The position numbers were made by a program, and so were the translations under genes. Shown one piece after another: positions 26,418 through 37,249 of a stretch of DNA of 64,000 nucleotides. The notes under the pieces are model-generated. The model searched no databases. It was not told where the DNA came from and saw only the letters and a list, made by a program, of their open reading frames with translations. Position 1 is the first letter of the stretch, and each line of letters opens with the position of its first letter. Origin of the DNA: Helicobacter sp. MIT 00-7814 (GTDB lineage: Bacteria; Campylobacterota; Campylobacteria; Campylobacterales; Helicobacteraceae); the NCBI RefSeq assembly GCF_003364115.1, contig NZ_NXLL01000004.1:27224-91223 (forward strand), written 5' to 3'.

Positions 26418-27971
26418 TTATTCTTTCAGCTCGTGTAAAAAGTGCAAGACAATCGCAATAAAATCCTCTAAACTTTGCAAATCCAAGCGCTCTTTAATAC
26501 TATGGGGAAAGTCAATGCTAGGACCAATGGATAGAATCGTAACATTTTTGCCAAGTTGCGAAAGGCGCTTTTGCAAAATCCCGCATTCTAAGCCAGCGTG
26601 AATCTGCACGATTTTTGGTTCTATTTTTTGTGCGTGAAATTGCTTGATTAAAGTGCGCAAAATGGGATTATCTGGTGCAATCGTGCGCTTCCACGCGCTG
26701 TAAAAATCACTCGCACTTACTTCAAAATCAAAATTGCCAAAAAGCGTCTCTAAGCGCGTAATGGCGCGTTTAAGCAGTGTATCATCATTAGCGCGCGCCA
26801 TAAAGCAAAGCTCTAGATTCTCACTCTCTAAGTTTAAAAGAGAGAGATTAAGAGAGTTTGTCACGCTTTCCCCCTCCACCTCATACACGCCACTATGCAC
26901 GCACAGCAGAGGTTTTAAGATAGAATCTAAGCTAAAAAGTGGCTTTGAAAGTTGCGTTTGCGGGGATTCTCCAAAAGATTCTGTTTGTGTGGATTCTGTT
27001 TGAGTGAAGGCAGAATCTTGCACGATTTCAAAACCAAAATCTTTTGCTTGTATTTGGTGCGCGCGGGTTTGCGTTTGTGCCAGTTCGCATAAATCTTGCG
27101 TGCTAAAAAGTGTGGCTTGCAGTGCCACAGGGATAGAATTGCGCTTTTCTCCACCTTTTATATCGCTTATAAAAAGGCGCTCCCCAGCAGATTCCTGCAA
27201 AGAATGCGCGAAATGGGCGAATTCCACAATCGCATTTGCGCGGTTTTTGTGGATATCAATCCCGCTATGCCCGCCTTTAAAGCCAAAAGAGCGCACGCGA
27301 TAGGCTTTGAGCTTTGTTTTGTCGCCTAGATTCTCAGGCGTTAGGCGTTTTTTAGCAGTTATATCCACGCCACCAGCGCAACCTAGCACGATTTCATTGA
27401 TATCTTCAGAATCCAAATTTAGCAAAATATCTGCGCGGATTGGAAGTTCCAAAGCCTTTGCGCCGAGCATTCCCACTTCCTCATCGTTGGTAAAAAGCAA
27501 TTCAAAATTTTCCTCATATTTTGCTAGGGTTAAAATCGTGGCGATTGCGATACCATTATCCGCGCCGAGTGAAGAATCCTTTGCGCGCAAAAAGTGTTTT
27601 TGTGGGTGTTTTTGCAAGTGTTTTTGTGGGTGTTTTTTGTGCGGATTCTCAAAGGGATTTTCAGCGTGATTTTTTAGATTCTCATTTTGCAAAGAATCTA
27701 TTACTTCCTCTTCATAGATTTCTATTGGCAGATTTTCTCCCGCCACGCCCACACATACCATATCATAATGCCCCTGCAGACAGCATTTTGGCGTGCCTTT
27801 AAAAGCATGGATATTGCGCGCGCCATCAGTTTGCACGCTCAAATTTAGCTTCTCGCATTCTTTGCATAAAAATGCAAAAAGTTCTTGCGTGTGAAAGCTC
27901 CCATGTGGGATTTGCGCGATTTGGCGAAAGTAGTGCAAAGTGGTGTCATAGAGTATTTTTAGCGATTGCAT
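26418..27971 (-). CDS. pepD: Aminoacyl-histidine dipeptidase (M20C)
   Basis: 517-residue zinc peptidase that cleaves Xaa-His and other dipeptides. Metal-site motifs: GHYDMV at about 67-72, DSSLGADNGIA at about 130, FTNDEEVGMLGA at about 160, and a C-terminal HAGLECG. The protein is longer than the usual 485 residues because of two low-complexity inserts: one at about 95-125 made of a four-residue repeat (HPQK, HLQK), encoded by a 12-base tandem repeat, and one at about 310-345 rich in TQTES. Both fall in surface loops by position. Single gene or loosely linked to the HIT gene. Confidence 0.92.
   Translation of the reverse strand: MQSLKILYDTTLHYFRQIAQIPHGSFHTQELFAFLCKECEKLNLSVQTDGARNIHAFKGTPKCCLQGHYDMVCVGVAGENLPIEIYEEEVIDSLQNENLKNHAENPFENPHKKHPQKHLQKHPQKHFLRAKDSSLGADNGIAIATILTLAKYEENFELLFTNDEEVGMLGAKALELPIRADILLNLDSEDINEIVLGCAGGVDITAKKRLTPENLGDKTKLKAYRVRSFGFKGGHSGIDIHKNRANAIVEFAHFAHSLQESAGERLFISDIKGGEKRNSIPVALQATLFSTQDLCELAQTQTRAHQIQAKDFGFEIVQDSAFTQTESTQTESFGESPQTQLSKPLFSLDSILKPLLCVHSGVYEVEGESVTNSLNLSLLNLESENLELCFMARANDDTLLKRAITRLETLFGNFDFEVSASDFYSAWKRTIAPDNPILRTLIKQFHAQKIEPKIVQIHAGLECGILQKRLSQLGKNVTILSIGPSIDFPHSIKERLDLQSLEDFIAIVLHFLHELKE
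27594..27641 (-). repeat. 12-base tandem repeat inside pepD
   Basis: Four copies of a 12-base unit (GTGTTTTTGTGG on the plus strand, one copy ending GCAA), giving HPQK/HLQK repeats in PepD. Because the unit is a multiple of three, gain or loss of copies keeps the frame. Confidence 0.85.
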
Positions 27972-27982
27972 ATTTTTCCTTT

Positions 27983-28705
27983 TTAAGTGCTTTTGTTGCT
28001 TTTAAATTCTACTAAAATCGTGCGCGCGCTTCTTTGAGCTGGCGGGAAGGGCAGGGTTTCTAGGCGTTTGAGCGTAGAATCTAGCGCGCTATCAAAATGC
28101 GTATCCTGCGTGTAGCGCTTCACCATAAAGCTCATTTTGCCATGCATATCAATGGTAATCGCCACCACGCCAACTAAGCCACTAGGCAGCACATACGCGC
28201 TATTATCCCACTCTTTTTGCAAGATCTCGCTCACGCTCGCATACCATTCATCAAACGCGCCATCTTGGGAATCCGCGGAATTATTTGTGATGGTGAGAGT
28301 ATTGACATTTTGCAGGCGTTCTTTCAAATCGCGGCTTTGCTGTGCGAGCTCATTTAGCGCTTGCAAATCCCTTGCATTCTGCGCGCGCTCCAGCCTGTCA
28401 TCGCTGATTTCTTGGGATTTGCTAGATTCTGTGGAATCTACAAGCGCAAACATATCTTTTAGCCCGCTTCCTTCAAGCGGATTGCTTTTTGGCGCGCTTT
28501 GGGCGCTTGGAGTTTTAGAATCAAGCTCTAAATACGCCTCTATGTCAATGGATTCTATAGAAATGGTGGAGGTTTTGAGTGTGGCGTATTTTGTAGGTTT
28601 GTAGTAAAACGCCCAAAAAAGCGCCAAAAGCAAGAGCCCTTGCAAGCAAAAGGCGATAATGCCACTTGAAAAAACAAGAAGAAGATTTTTGAGCTTTTCT
28701 GCCAT
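27983..28705 (-). CDS. TolA/TonB-like periplasm-spanning protein
   Basis: 240 residues: one membrane segment at about 10-33, a charged, partly coiled linker (about 60-150) and a C-terminal TonB/TolA-like domain (about 155-235, SGLVGVVAITIDMHGKMSF and LKRLETLPFPPA). It follows tolQ and tolR, with a ten-base gap after tolR, so it most likely completes a TolQRA energy-transfer complex that holds the outer membrane to the cell wall. A TonB role is the alternative. tolB and pal, which follow in H. pylori, are not in the window. Confidence 0.8.
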   Translation of the reverse strand: MAEKLKNLLLVFSSGIIAFCLQGLLLLALFWAFYYKPTKYATLKTSTISIESIDIEAYLELDSKTPSAQSAPKSNPLEGSGLKDMFALVDSTESSKSQEISDDRLERAQNARDLQALNELAQQSRDLKERLQNVNTLTITNNSADSQDGAFDEWYASVSEILQKEWDNSAYVLPSGLVGVVAITIDMHGKMSFMVKRYTQDTHFDSALDSTLKRLETLPFPPAQRSARTILVEFKSNKST

Positions 28706-28715
28706 TGCACCTGTC

Positions 28716-29117
28716 CTAGCCGCCTGTCACCAATGAAACGCGCAAGAATCCAGCTTCTTTGACAGATTTAAGAATATACATCACATCTTCATAGCGCAAA
28801 TCCTTATCCGCGCGGATAAAAACGGGGATTTTCTTATCAAGCGGGGCTGAAAGTAGCACGAAATTATCCGCAAAGCCTTTGAGCTCATATACGCTTTCTT
28901 TTACATACACCTTTTTATCAAGGCTTACGCGCACTTCAAGCATGGAATCTTGCTCGAGCTTTTTGCTCTTTGAGCCACGCGGCAGGGTGATGTCCTCTTG
29001 ATAGGTGATTGTTGGCATGCCAATCATTAGGATTGCTAGTAGCACGAGCATGACATCAACTAAGGGTGTGATATTGAGCTCAGGCTTTTCGTCTAGGTCG
29101 ATTTCATCTTCGTGCAT
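28716..29117 (-). CDS. tolR: TolR/ExbD-family proton-channel component
   Basis: 133 residues with one membrane segment (about 15-38) carrying the essential aspartate in NITPLVDVMLVLLAILMIG, and a periplasmic domain. With TolQ it uses the proton motive force to drive the TolA-like protein. AAGGA lies upstream of the ATG, directly after the end of PR1 unit A, so the repeat separates tolR from tolQ by 269 bases in what is normally a tight operon. Confidence 0.88.
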   Translation of the reverse strand: MHEDEIDLDEKPELNITPLVDVMLVLLAILMIGMPTITYQEDITLPRGSKSKKLEQDSMLEVRVSLDKKVYVKESVYELKGFADNFVLLSAPLDKKIPVFIRADKDLRYEDVMYILKSVKEAGFLRVSLVTGG

Positions 29118-29132
29118 GCGTATTCCTTTTTA

Positions 29133-29330
29133 TTGTATCGTCTTCGCGGAAGTGAATTCCGCTCCGCCTATTCCTTTGGGACTATCACTTTGGCTAACGC
29201 CAAAGCTCCGCTCCACTTCCAACTGCGCGGAAGTGAATTCCGCTTTGTCTCCAGCTTCGCGTGCATATTCTGCCTTATTTTGTTGATAAGGTTTTGCAGA
29301 TTCTAACGCGATTTGGTTGCTTAAGATTTA
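29133..29330 (-). repeat. PR1 palindromic repeat, unit A (inside tol operon)
   Basis: On the minus strand: CAACCAAATCGCGTTAGAAT, TATGCACGCGAAGCTGGA, hairpin 1 (GCGGAA, loop TTCAC, TTCCGC), hairpin 2 (CTTTGGC, GTTA-type loop, GCCAAAG) then GTGATA, and a second copy of hairpin 1 ending GACGATACAA. One frame (ALESAKPYQQNKAEYAREAG and on) has no stop for about 59 codons. The tail with GGAATAGG and the second hairpin closely matches the start of unit C in the ykgJ-like gene. Confidence 0.85.
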
Positions 29331-29386
29331 TATTCCTTGAATTTCTGCGTAGTGGGAATCTGCACTTTTAATTTTTGCTTTAAATC

Positions 29387-29959
29387 TCACACCTTGTGGG
29401 CGTTGGTGATAAGATTTATCTGCATTTGGATACACACGCCCAAATCATACGCCTTGCGCTTTAAAAGCAAATAAAATGAATATGCTGGAATCGCAGTGAG
29501 AATCCCGCAAGCCGTAGCCACGAGGGCTTTTGAGATAATAGGCGCGATGATATCAAAAGACACATTCCCACCGCCAAGCTGGGAAAATGCCTCTAAAATC
29601 TCAACAACCGTGCCAAAAAGCCCGATAAATGGGGCGGTTGAAGAAATGATGCTTAGCAATACAAGCCCCTTTGTCGCCTGCTGAAGTGCGCGCACTTTCC
29701 ACACTTGCAAAAGCGCGCCATCGATATTTGAAATATCTTTTTTGCTTAGAATCGTGCTAAGAATGGTGTTTTTTGGGATACTGATAGAGTTTGCAAGAAG
29801 CATATCAAGGTTGTGGCGCTCACTACTTAGCCACTCGCTAAGCGAAAAAGTCTTGTAAATATACACCCACAGCGTTAAGAATAAATACAGCCCAAGCCAG
29901 CCGATGACAACAAGCGTGATGGGGGTGCTTTGCGTGATAAAGCTAAGAAAAACTTCCAT
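29387..29959 (-). CDS. tolQ: TolQ/ExbB-family proton-channel component
   Basis: 190 residues with three membrane segments (about 14-36, 105-130, 150-175). The MotA/TolQ/ExbB domain is seen in SSTAPFIGLFGTVVEILEAF and ALVATACGILTAIPAYSFYL. It forms the pentameric channel around TolR. Located downstream of atpC as in H. pylori. PR1 unit A interrupts the operon behind it, so tolR translation depends on its own site. Confidence 0.9.
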   Translation of the reverse strand: MEVFLSFITQSTPITLVVIGWLGLYLFLTLWVYIYKTFSLSEWLSSERHNLDMLLANSISIPKNTILSTILSKKDISNIDGALLQVWKVRALQQATKGLVLLSIISSTAPFIGLFGTVVEILEAFSQLGGGNVSFDIIAPIISKALVATACGILTAIPAYSFYLLLKRKAYDLGVCIQMQINLITNAHKV

Positions 29960-30011
29960 TTATTTCTCCATTTTTGGCTTGTTTAAACTTATCAAAGTTA
30001 TTTAAGACATG

Positions 30012-30413
30012 CTAAAGACAATCTTTAGGGCTTTTTTGAATATCCATATAGAGATTTTCTTTCAAAAAATAGCGCCAGCGCATGGGGACATTATTTTCTC
30101 TAAACCAGCTTATGTCTTCGTTGTTGCAATATTGCTCGGTGTTGTTAGTGTTTAGCTCTTCTTCAAAGGCTTGTTTTGTTGAAGGATTTGCAAAAAACTG
30201 CATATCCGCGTCATTAAGATCTAGCATATAGAAGTAGGTGAGTGCATTTTGCATACAGCGCACATCTATCAAAAGCGTCATTTCATCAAGACGCACGGGA
30301 GGATTAAGCTCGTTTTTTGTCTCATCTACGATAGAGCGCAAAAGATTGCTCGAGCATAAATCCCCGCTTAGCAATGCACTAAGAGAGAGTAAAAAAGCGC
30401 AAAGTAACCGCAA
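30012..30413 (-). CDS. Small secreted protein of unknown function
   Basis: 133 residues starting at TTG (30413) with AAGG eight bases upstream; no ATG fits. The N-terminus MRLLCAFLLSLSALLSGDLC is a signal peptide, possibly with a lipobox-like LSGDLC. The rest is acidic and has four Cys that could pair in the periplasm. I do not recognise a family. It lies between atpC (16-base gap) and tolQ on the same strand, so it may act with the Tol system. Confidence 0.65.
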   Translation of the reverse strand: MRLLCAFLLSLSALLSGDLCSSNLLRSIVDETKNELNPPVRLDEMTLLIDVRCMQNALTYFYMLDLNDADMQFFANPSTKQAFEEELNTNNTEQYCNNEDISWFRENNVPMRWRYFLKENLYMDIQKSPKDCL

Positions 30414-30429
30414 GCCAAAGCCTTAGAAT

Positions 30430-30822
30430 CTACAACTTGCTTTTTGCGCCAGATTCTATGCGTGAGACGACCGAAGAGATTGCGACTTTGTCATTGCTCG
30501 CATCTTCAAGAAGTTGTCTTGCGCTATCAATTGCAAGTGCGATTTTGTCCTGTGAGCCACCACTGATAGATACTGCGCCTTCAGCGATTACTTGCACTTT
30601 TTTTGCATCAACTTCAGCATAGCCTGAATTGATAGCCACCATTTCAGAATCTCCATCTTTTTTGATAAGCTCAATCACGCCTGCTTTGAGCGATGCTAAA
30701 AGGTCGCAATGTCCGGCATACACGCCAAATTCACCCTCGCTACCGGGCAAAACTACAGATTGCACTTCATCATCAAAAATTTTCCCATAGGGAGTTACGA
30801 TGCTAAGTTTTAGATTTTCCAT
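30430..30822 (-). CDS. atpC: ATP synthase epsilon subunit
   Basis: 130 residues. N-terminal beta-sandwich (LKLSIVTPYGKIFDDEVQSVVLPGSEGEFGV) and a short helical C-terminus. Sits on the central stalk of F1 and inhibits hydrolysis. Last atp gene of the operon; 14 bases from atpD. Confidence 0.95.
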   Translation of the reverse strand: MENLKLSIVTPYGKIFDDEVQSVVLPGSEGEFGVYAGHCDLLASLKAGVIELIKKDGDSEMVAINSGYAEVDAKKVQVIAEGAVSISGGSQDKIALAIDSARQLLEDASNDKVAISSVVSRIESGAKSKL

Positions 30823-30836
30823 GTATTCCCTTTGCC

Positions 30837-32246
<1,410 letters not shown>

Positions 32247-32252
32247 TTAGAT

Positions 32253-33155
32253 TTATTTCATTGCTTCAACGCCTGCATTTATCTCTACAAGCTCGGTTGT
32301 GATCGCCTCTTGACGCGCCTTATTGTATGATATACTCAAGCTCTTCACCAAATCCCCCGCGTTACTTGTCGCAGAATCCATCGCCTGTACGCGCGCGCTA
32401 TGCTCTGCCGCAAGAGAATCTATAAGTGCGTAATACATATTGTATTCAATGTATTTTCGCGCGAGACCATCAAGCAACGCATCTTCAGGCTCATCAGATT
32501 CTATATTAAGCACAGAAAGATCTTTGAGCGCTTCTTGCGTATCGACATTAATCGTCAAAGGCAACAGCGCGCGAGATTCTAACTCTTGAGAAATCATATT
32601 TCTAAAGCCATTATGCACGATGATAACTTCATCTGTAAGCCCATTTAAAAAATCCTGCACGACATTGCCAATAAACGCCGCTGCAGATTCATAAGTAGGC
32701 ATGGAACTAAGCCCGATTGCCTTGTCAAGCACTTCGATATCATTAAAAGTGAAAAAAGAGATTCCCTTTTTTCCGATACCGCGCAAGCGCACCTTGATAT
32801 TTTGCTCTTTATACTGCTTCATAAGGCGTAAGACTTCTTTAATCGTTACTTGATTGAATCCGCCACACAAGCCCTTGTCCGCGGTGATAAATATAATATC
32901 GATCTTTTTAATCTCTCTTGCTTTTGAACCGACAAAATATCTACTATTGATATTTTCCACACCTTTAATGAGAATCTTACGCACGATTTCATCAAATACC
33001 TCATTAAGTTTGTGGGCATAAATCTTAGAGCGTCTTGCCAGTTCCTCGGTTTTTTTAAGCTTTGAGGTAGAGACAAGTTTCATCGCGCGCGTCGTCTTTT
33101 GCGTGTTTTTCACGCTGACGATTTGGCGTCGAATTTCTTTGAGATTGCCACCCAT
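32253..33155 (-). CDS. atpG: ATP synthase gamma subunit
   Basis: 300 residues, rotor shaft of F1. The conserved N-terminus [25 protein letters not shown] and C-terminal [15 protein letters not shown] / [15 protein letters not shown] form the coiled coil. Length is normal. Confidence 0.98.
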   Translation of the reverse strand: MGGNLKEIRRQIVSVKNTQKTTRAMKLVSTSKLKKTEELARRSKIYAHKLNEVFDEIVRKILIKGVENINSRYFVGSKAREIKKIDIIFITADKGLCGGFNQVTIKEVLRLMKQYKEQNIKVRLRGIGKKGISFFTFNDIEVLDKAIGLSSMPTYESAAAFIGNVVQDFLNGLTDEVIIVHNGFRNMISQELESRALLPLTINVDTQEALKDLSVLNIESDEPEDALLDGLARKYIEYNMYYALIDSLAAEHSARVQAMDSATSNAGDLVKSLSISYNKARQEAITTELVEINAGVEAMK

Positions 33156-33190
33156 GTATTCTCCTTTAGGTCTTTGTTATATCCTTAAGC

Positions 33191-34705
33191 TTAGGCAGAA
33201 AAAGACGCTTTAAATTCTTTCAGCGCGTTATTAAGCTCTGCTTCGATATCTTTATCAAGTGCTTTTTTCGCGCGGATATCTTCAAAGAGTTTAGGATATT
33301 TTGCCTCGATGAAAGGATAAAAATCCGCTTCAAAATCCACAACTCTATTTACTGGGATATCATCTAAGAATCCTTTCGCACCCGCATAAATCATCACAAC
33401 TTGCTTTTCAATCGCAAGTGGTGAATAAGGTGGCTGTTTAAGCACTTCTACCATTCTTTGTCCGCGCTCTAGCTGGTTGCGGCTGACTTCATCAAGATCT
33501 GATGCAAATTGTGAAAACGCCTGCAACTCTCTATATTGTGCTAAGTCAAGGCGCAAGTTTCCAGCCACTTGCTTTGTAGCTTTAATCTGTGCTGCGCCAC
33601 CCACGCGAGATACAGAAAGTCCCACATTGATAGCTGGGCGGATACCAGAGTTAAAAAGGTTTGTTTCTAGGAAGATTTGCCCATCTGTAATTGAAATCAC
33701 ATTTGTCGGAATGTAGGCTGAAATGTCTCCTGCTTGTGTTTCAATGATAGGAAGCGCAGTTAGAGAGCCAGCGCCTAGCTCATCGCTAAGTTTTGCCGCG
33801 CGCTCAAGCAAGCGAGAGTGTAGATAGAACACATCTCCGGGGAATGCCTCACGACCCGGTGGGCGACGCAAAATCAAAGACATTTCACGATATGCCACAG
33901 CATGTTTGCTCAAATCATCATAAATAATAAGTGCATGGCGTCCGTTGTCTCTGAAATATTCACCAATTGTAACACCTGTATAAGGTGCAAGGAACTGCAT
34001 AGCTGCTGATGAAGAAGCAGGCGCATTGACAATCACGGTGTATTCCATCGCGCCGTGTTCTTCTAGCTTGCGCACCACTTGTGCAACTGTAGATTCTTTT
34101 TGCCCAATAGCGACATAGATACAAATAACATCTTGTCCTTTTTGGTTAATGATAGAATCCACCGCAACGGTTGTTTTTCCAGTTTGTCTATCGCCAATAA
34201 TAAGCTCTCTTTGCCCGCGTCCGATAGGCACAAGTGCATCAATTGCTTTGATACCAGTTTGCAATGGCTCATGCACGGATTTTCTTGCCATAATGCCGGG
34301 TGCTTTTTCCTCTACGAAACGAAATTCGCTAGATTCAATCGCGCCTTTGCCATCGATCGCCTCACCTAGTGTGTTTATCACGCGTCCGACAACTCCATCG
34401 CCCACAGGCACTTTCATAAGCTTTTTAAGGCGCTTTACAGAAGTTCCTTCTTTGATGTTTTTGCCATTGCCTAGCACCACCACGCCCACGCTTGATTCTT
34501 CAAGGCTTGAAGCGATGCCAATATCGCCACTTTCAAACTCAACCATTTCATAATACATGACATTATTTAGTCCATAGACTTTTGCCACGCCATCAGCATA
34601 GGTTACGACCTTGCCAGTCTCGCTAATATCTACATTGATATTGAAGTTCTCAATGCGTTCTTTGATAATCGCGCTTACTTCTTCAGATTTCAATTTTGCT
34701 ACCAC
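33191..34705 (-). CDS. atpA: ATP synthase alpha subunit
   Basis: 504 residues, regulatory nucleotide-binding subunit of F1. Walker [16 protein letters not shown] at about 169, signature [17 protein letters not shown] near 365. Length normal; the start ATG has AGGAG upstream. 20 bases from atpH. Confidence 0.99.
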   Translation of the reverse strand: MVAKLKSEEVSAIIKERIENFNINVDISETGKVVTYADGVAKVYGLNNVMYYEMVEFESGDIGIASSLEESSVGVVVLGNGKNIKEGTSVKRLKKLMKVPVGDGVVGRVINTLGEAIDGKGAIESSEFRFVEEKAPGIMARKSVHEPLQTGIKAIDALVPIGRGQRELIIGDRQTGKTTVAVDSIINQKGQDVICIYVAIGQKESTVAQVVRKLEEHGAMEYTVIVNAPASSSAAMQFLAPYTGVTIGEYFRDNGRHALIIYDDLSKHAVAYREMSLILRRPPGREAFPGDVFYLHSRLLERAAKLSDELGAGSLTALPIIETQAGDISAYIPTNVISITDGQIFLETNLFNSGIRPAINVGLSVSRVGGAAQIKATKQVAGNLRLDLAQYRELQAFSQFASDLDEVSRNQLERGQRMVEVLKQPPYSPLAIEKQVVMIYAGAKGFLDDIPVNRVVDFEADFYPFIEAKYPKLFEDIRAKKALDKDIEAELNNALKEFKASFSA

Positions 34706-34725
34706 TTTTTACTCCTTTGTTAAGT

Positions 34726-35253
34726 TTAAATTGCTTTTAAAATATGTGCGCTTAGATCTTGCAAGAATCTTTCCTTAGAGAAAGAAATCTCAATGCCCAA
34801 ATCTTCCACACTTAGTTTAATACCATCAATTGAAGCTTGCTCTTGTCGGATACTAAGCTCGGCATTAAGCTTTTTTGACAAGCTTTTTGCGATAAGCTCT
34901 TGCGTTTTAGAATCTAGCCCATCTTTTGTGCGTAAGATTGCGACAAATTGCTTTTTTTGCGCCAAAAGTCGCTTTTCTAGCCCTTCAGCAATGCTAGGGA
35001 GAATTTCAATCCTATTTTCCAACACAAGTAATTTTAAAAAGTTCTCAAAGCGCTTGTCTAGCGTCTCAAACACGCTTAGTAAAAGCTCTTCTTTCTGCGC
35101 GCTTTTCATAAATGGCGAGTAGAGTAAATCCGCTACCTTCTTTTCTGCCAACGCCTTGCTAAGCTTTGCAAAAAGAGGAATTATCTCTTCAAGCTCTTTT
35201 GGCGAAAAGCTCTCACTCAGCGCTTTAATGTATTTTTTTGCAATACTTTCCAT
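34726..35253 (-). CDS. atpH: ATP synthase delta subunit
   Basis: 175 residues; links F1 to the peripheral stalk. N-terminal helical domain (AKKYIKALSESFSPKELEEI) and C-terminal DGIKLSVEDLGIEISFSKERFLQDL typical of OSCP/delta. Its start overlaps the stop of atpF by one base. Confidence 0.93.
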   Translation of the reverse strand: MESIAKKYIKALSESFSPKELEEIIPLFAKLSKALAEKKVADLLYSPFMKSAQKEELLLSVFETLDKRFENFLKLLVLENRIEILPSIAEGLEKRLLAQKKQFVAILRTKDGLDSKTQELIAKSLSKKLNAELSIRQEQASIDGIKLSVEDLGIEISFSKERFLQDLSAHILKAI

Positions 35254-35768
35254 TAGGCAATCCTTTTGGTGATGATATTGACATAATCTGTGTTTTCAAG
35301 CACAATATCTTTGGAATGTAACACTTCTTCTAGCACATCGCGCACGCTCTCTCTCGTCGCACTTACGCGCTCAAATTCCATGTTTGTTTCCGCGCTAGAT
35401 TCCATAGCTTGTATTTGAAGTTGCGTTTGTTTTGCAAGTTTTTGTGAAGCAATCACAGCTTCTTTTTTGGCTGTTTGGATAATTTCTTCCGCCCTTAGCT
35501 TGCTTTCTTCAAGTTTTCTTAAGGCAGATTCTTTTTCTTGCTTTGCTTTGTTAAGCTTTGTTTGCACTTCTTCGAGCTGGGAAAGGATAGATTCTCTCCT
35601 TGCTACAAAAATCGCTTTGATGCGCGATGCGGTGAAATACCACAAAATTGCCACAAACAAAACGAAGTTAATAAGCCTTTGGATAAAGTCACTTTCAGCA
35701 AATCCACCGCTTGCAAAGGCAAAACTTGGGATAAGGCAAAAAAGACTTAGCAAAAAGATTTTTTTCAT
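35253..35768 (-). CDS. atpF: ATP synthase b subunit
   Basis: 171 residues from the ATG at 35768, which has AAGGAG upstream; the frame is open 26 codons further, through atpF', but without a start site. A signal-like hydrophobic N-terminus (MKKIFLLSLFCLIPSFAFAS) precedes the membrane segment (FIQRLINFVLFVAILWYF) and a long amphipathic helix. The double hydrophobic N-terminus is usual for the campylobacterial b subunit. Confidence 0.93.
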   Translation of the reverse strand: MKKIFLLSLFCLIPSFAFASGGFAESDFIQRLINFVLFVAILWYFTASRIKAIFVARRESILSQLEEVQTKLNKAKQEKESALRKLEESKLRAEEIIQTAKKEAVIASQKLAKQTQLQIQAMESSAETNMEFERVSATRESVRDVLEEVLHSKDIVLENTDYVNIITKRIA

Positions 35769-35796
35769 TTTTACTCCTTGAAAAGTTTTAAAAAGG

Positions 35797-36222
35797 TTAA
35801 ATTGACTTGAGTTTTTCAGAAATAGCTCGCTTGTATTCGCCCACATGCGCGGAAAGCTCGCTTTTTAACTGCGCTTGCTGTTCTTTTAGCTCTGCTTTGA
35901 AAGCAAGCATTTGAGAATCTAGCTCCTGTCTTTTGGCTTCAATCTTACTTTCGCAAAGTGCCTTTTCACGCGTAGTGGCTTCTTCGATGATTTCCTTAGC
36001 CTTTTTTTGTGCTTGAGAGATGATGGTGCTTATTTCCTCTTGGATTTTTGCGATTTCTTGTGTGTTGCTTTGTGTGTCTTGCAGGTCCTTTTTTACACGC
36101 TCATCGCGCTTATCCATAAACGAAAGCATAGGCTTATAAAGCCATTGATTAAGGCAAACCAACAATAAAATAAAACAGATAAAAACCAAAACCATTAAGT
36201 GCGGATTGACTGATATTCCCAT
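35797..36222 (-). CDS. ATP synthase b' subunit
   Basis: 141 residues: one membrane segment (about 7-28) and a long charged coiled coil (SFMDKRDERVKKDLQDTQSN onward). It pairs with b to form the peripheral stalk, as in other Campylobacterota that carry both. First atp gene of the operon; 85 bases follow parB, where an atp promoter could lie. Subunits a and c are encoded elsewhere, as in H. pylori. Confidence 0.9.
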   Translation of the reverse strand: MGISVNPHLMVLVFICFILLLVCLNQWLYKPMLSFMDKRDERVKKDLQDTQSNTQEIAKIQEEISTIISQAQKKAKEIIEEATTREKALCESKIEAKRQELDSQMLAFKAELKEQQAQLKSELSAHVGEYKRAISEKLKSI

Positions 36223-36307
36223 TTACGCTTGCTCCTTTTGATAAATTGCCTGTCCTTAAATAAGGCTAGATTCTAACAAGTTAAGCTATTTTTTTACTTA
36301 AATTCCC

Positions 36308-37216
36308 CTAGATTTGTTGAAATTTTTCAAGAAAAGCGGTAATTTCTACATCTTTGCTAAATTCTATGCAAAGCTGATTGTCCTTGATACTTGCCTTAAA
36401 ATCTTTCTCTAAAAGCATTTTTTGCGCCTTTTGCAAAAGCTCTCTATTAAGAAGATTTTTTTTACCACTCTTAGATTCTCCAAAATCTTTAGAATCTTTT
36501 TGCGCGCTCAAATCCTTCTCGCCATTTTTGAGATTTTTGATGAGCGCCTCACTCTCGCGCACGCTTAGCTTCTGTCCGATGATAGAATCTGTAATGAGCC
36601 TTTGCTCTTTTGGGCTAAGTGTGACAAGCAATTTTGCGTGCCCTTGCGTGATTTTGCCCTCAATCAGATATTCCTGCACGAAAGGCTCAAGGTTAAGTAA
36701 ACGCAGAGTGTTGGTAATTTGCGTGCGGGATTTTTTGATTTTAGTAGAAAGCTCCTCATGAGTGATGTTATACTCATCGATAAGCTCTTTGTAAGATTGC
36801 GCTAGCTCGATTGGATTAAGCTCCTCACGCTGGATATTTTCGATGAGTGCGAGCTCGCGCATTTTGTCAAAATTAATATCCGCCACAATCGCGCGGATAG
36901 AATCTAGCCCTGCAAGCTTGCTTGCGCGGAGTCTGCGCTCACCTGCGATTAAGACATATTCATTATTTTCATCTTCGCACACCACCACAGGTTGCAACAA
37001 TCCATGCTCTTTTATGGAATCCGCAAGCTCTTGCAACGCGAGCGCATCGAAGTTTTTTCGTGGTTGGTAAGGATTTGGTTTGATATTTGTTACACTTATT
37101 TCAAGCACAAGATTTGAGCCATCATCGTTATTGAGGCTGTTTTCATATGCTTGACTTACCTCGCCGATGATCGCACCAAGCCCCCTGCCTAAGCCTCTGT
37201 TTTTTTTCTGCGCCAT
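36308..37216 (-). CDS. parB: Chromosome partitioning protein ParB
   Basis: 302 residues. N-terminal ParA-stimulating peptide (KKNRGLGRGLGAIIGE), the CTPase/ParB box NPYQPRKNFD and LIAGERRLRASKLAG at about 50-110, a helix-turn-helix (THEELSTKIKKSRTQITNTL) and a C-terminal dimerisation region. It binds parS near the origin and spreads along DNA. No parS site was seen in the window. Linkage to parA and the atp operon is as in H. pylori (HP1137-HP1139). Confidence 0.95.
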   Translation of the reverse strand: MAQKKNRGLGRGLGAIIGEVSQAYENSLNNDDGSNLVLEISVTNIKPNPYQPRKNFDALALQELADSIKEHGLLQPVVVCEDENNEYVLIAGERRLRASKLAGLDSIRAIVADINFDKMRELALIENIQREELNPIELAQSYKELIDEYNITHEELSTKIKKSRTQITNTLRLLNLEPFVQEYLIEGKITQGHAKLLVTLSPKEQRLITDSIIGQKLSVRESEALIKNLKNGEKDLSAQKDSKDFGESKSGKKNLLNRELLQKAQKMLLEKDFKASIKDNQLCIEFSKDVEITAFLEKFQQI

Positions 37217-37249
37217 TTTCTAACACCTATCTTTTCTAAAATGTATCAA

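Noticed and set aside
27594..27641. Possible CRISPR-like array
   Set aside because: The repeats are 12 bases, directly adjacent without unique spacers, and lie in frame inside pepD.
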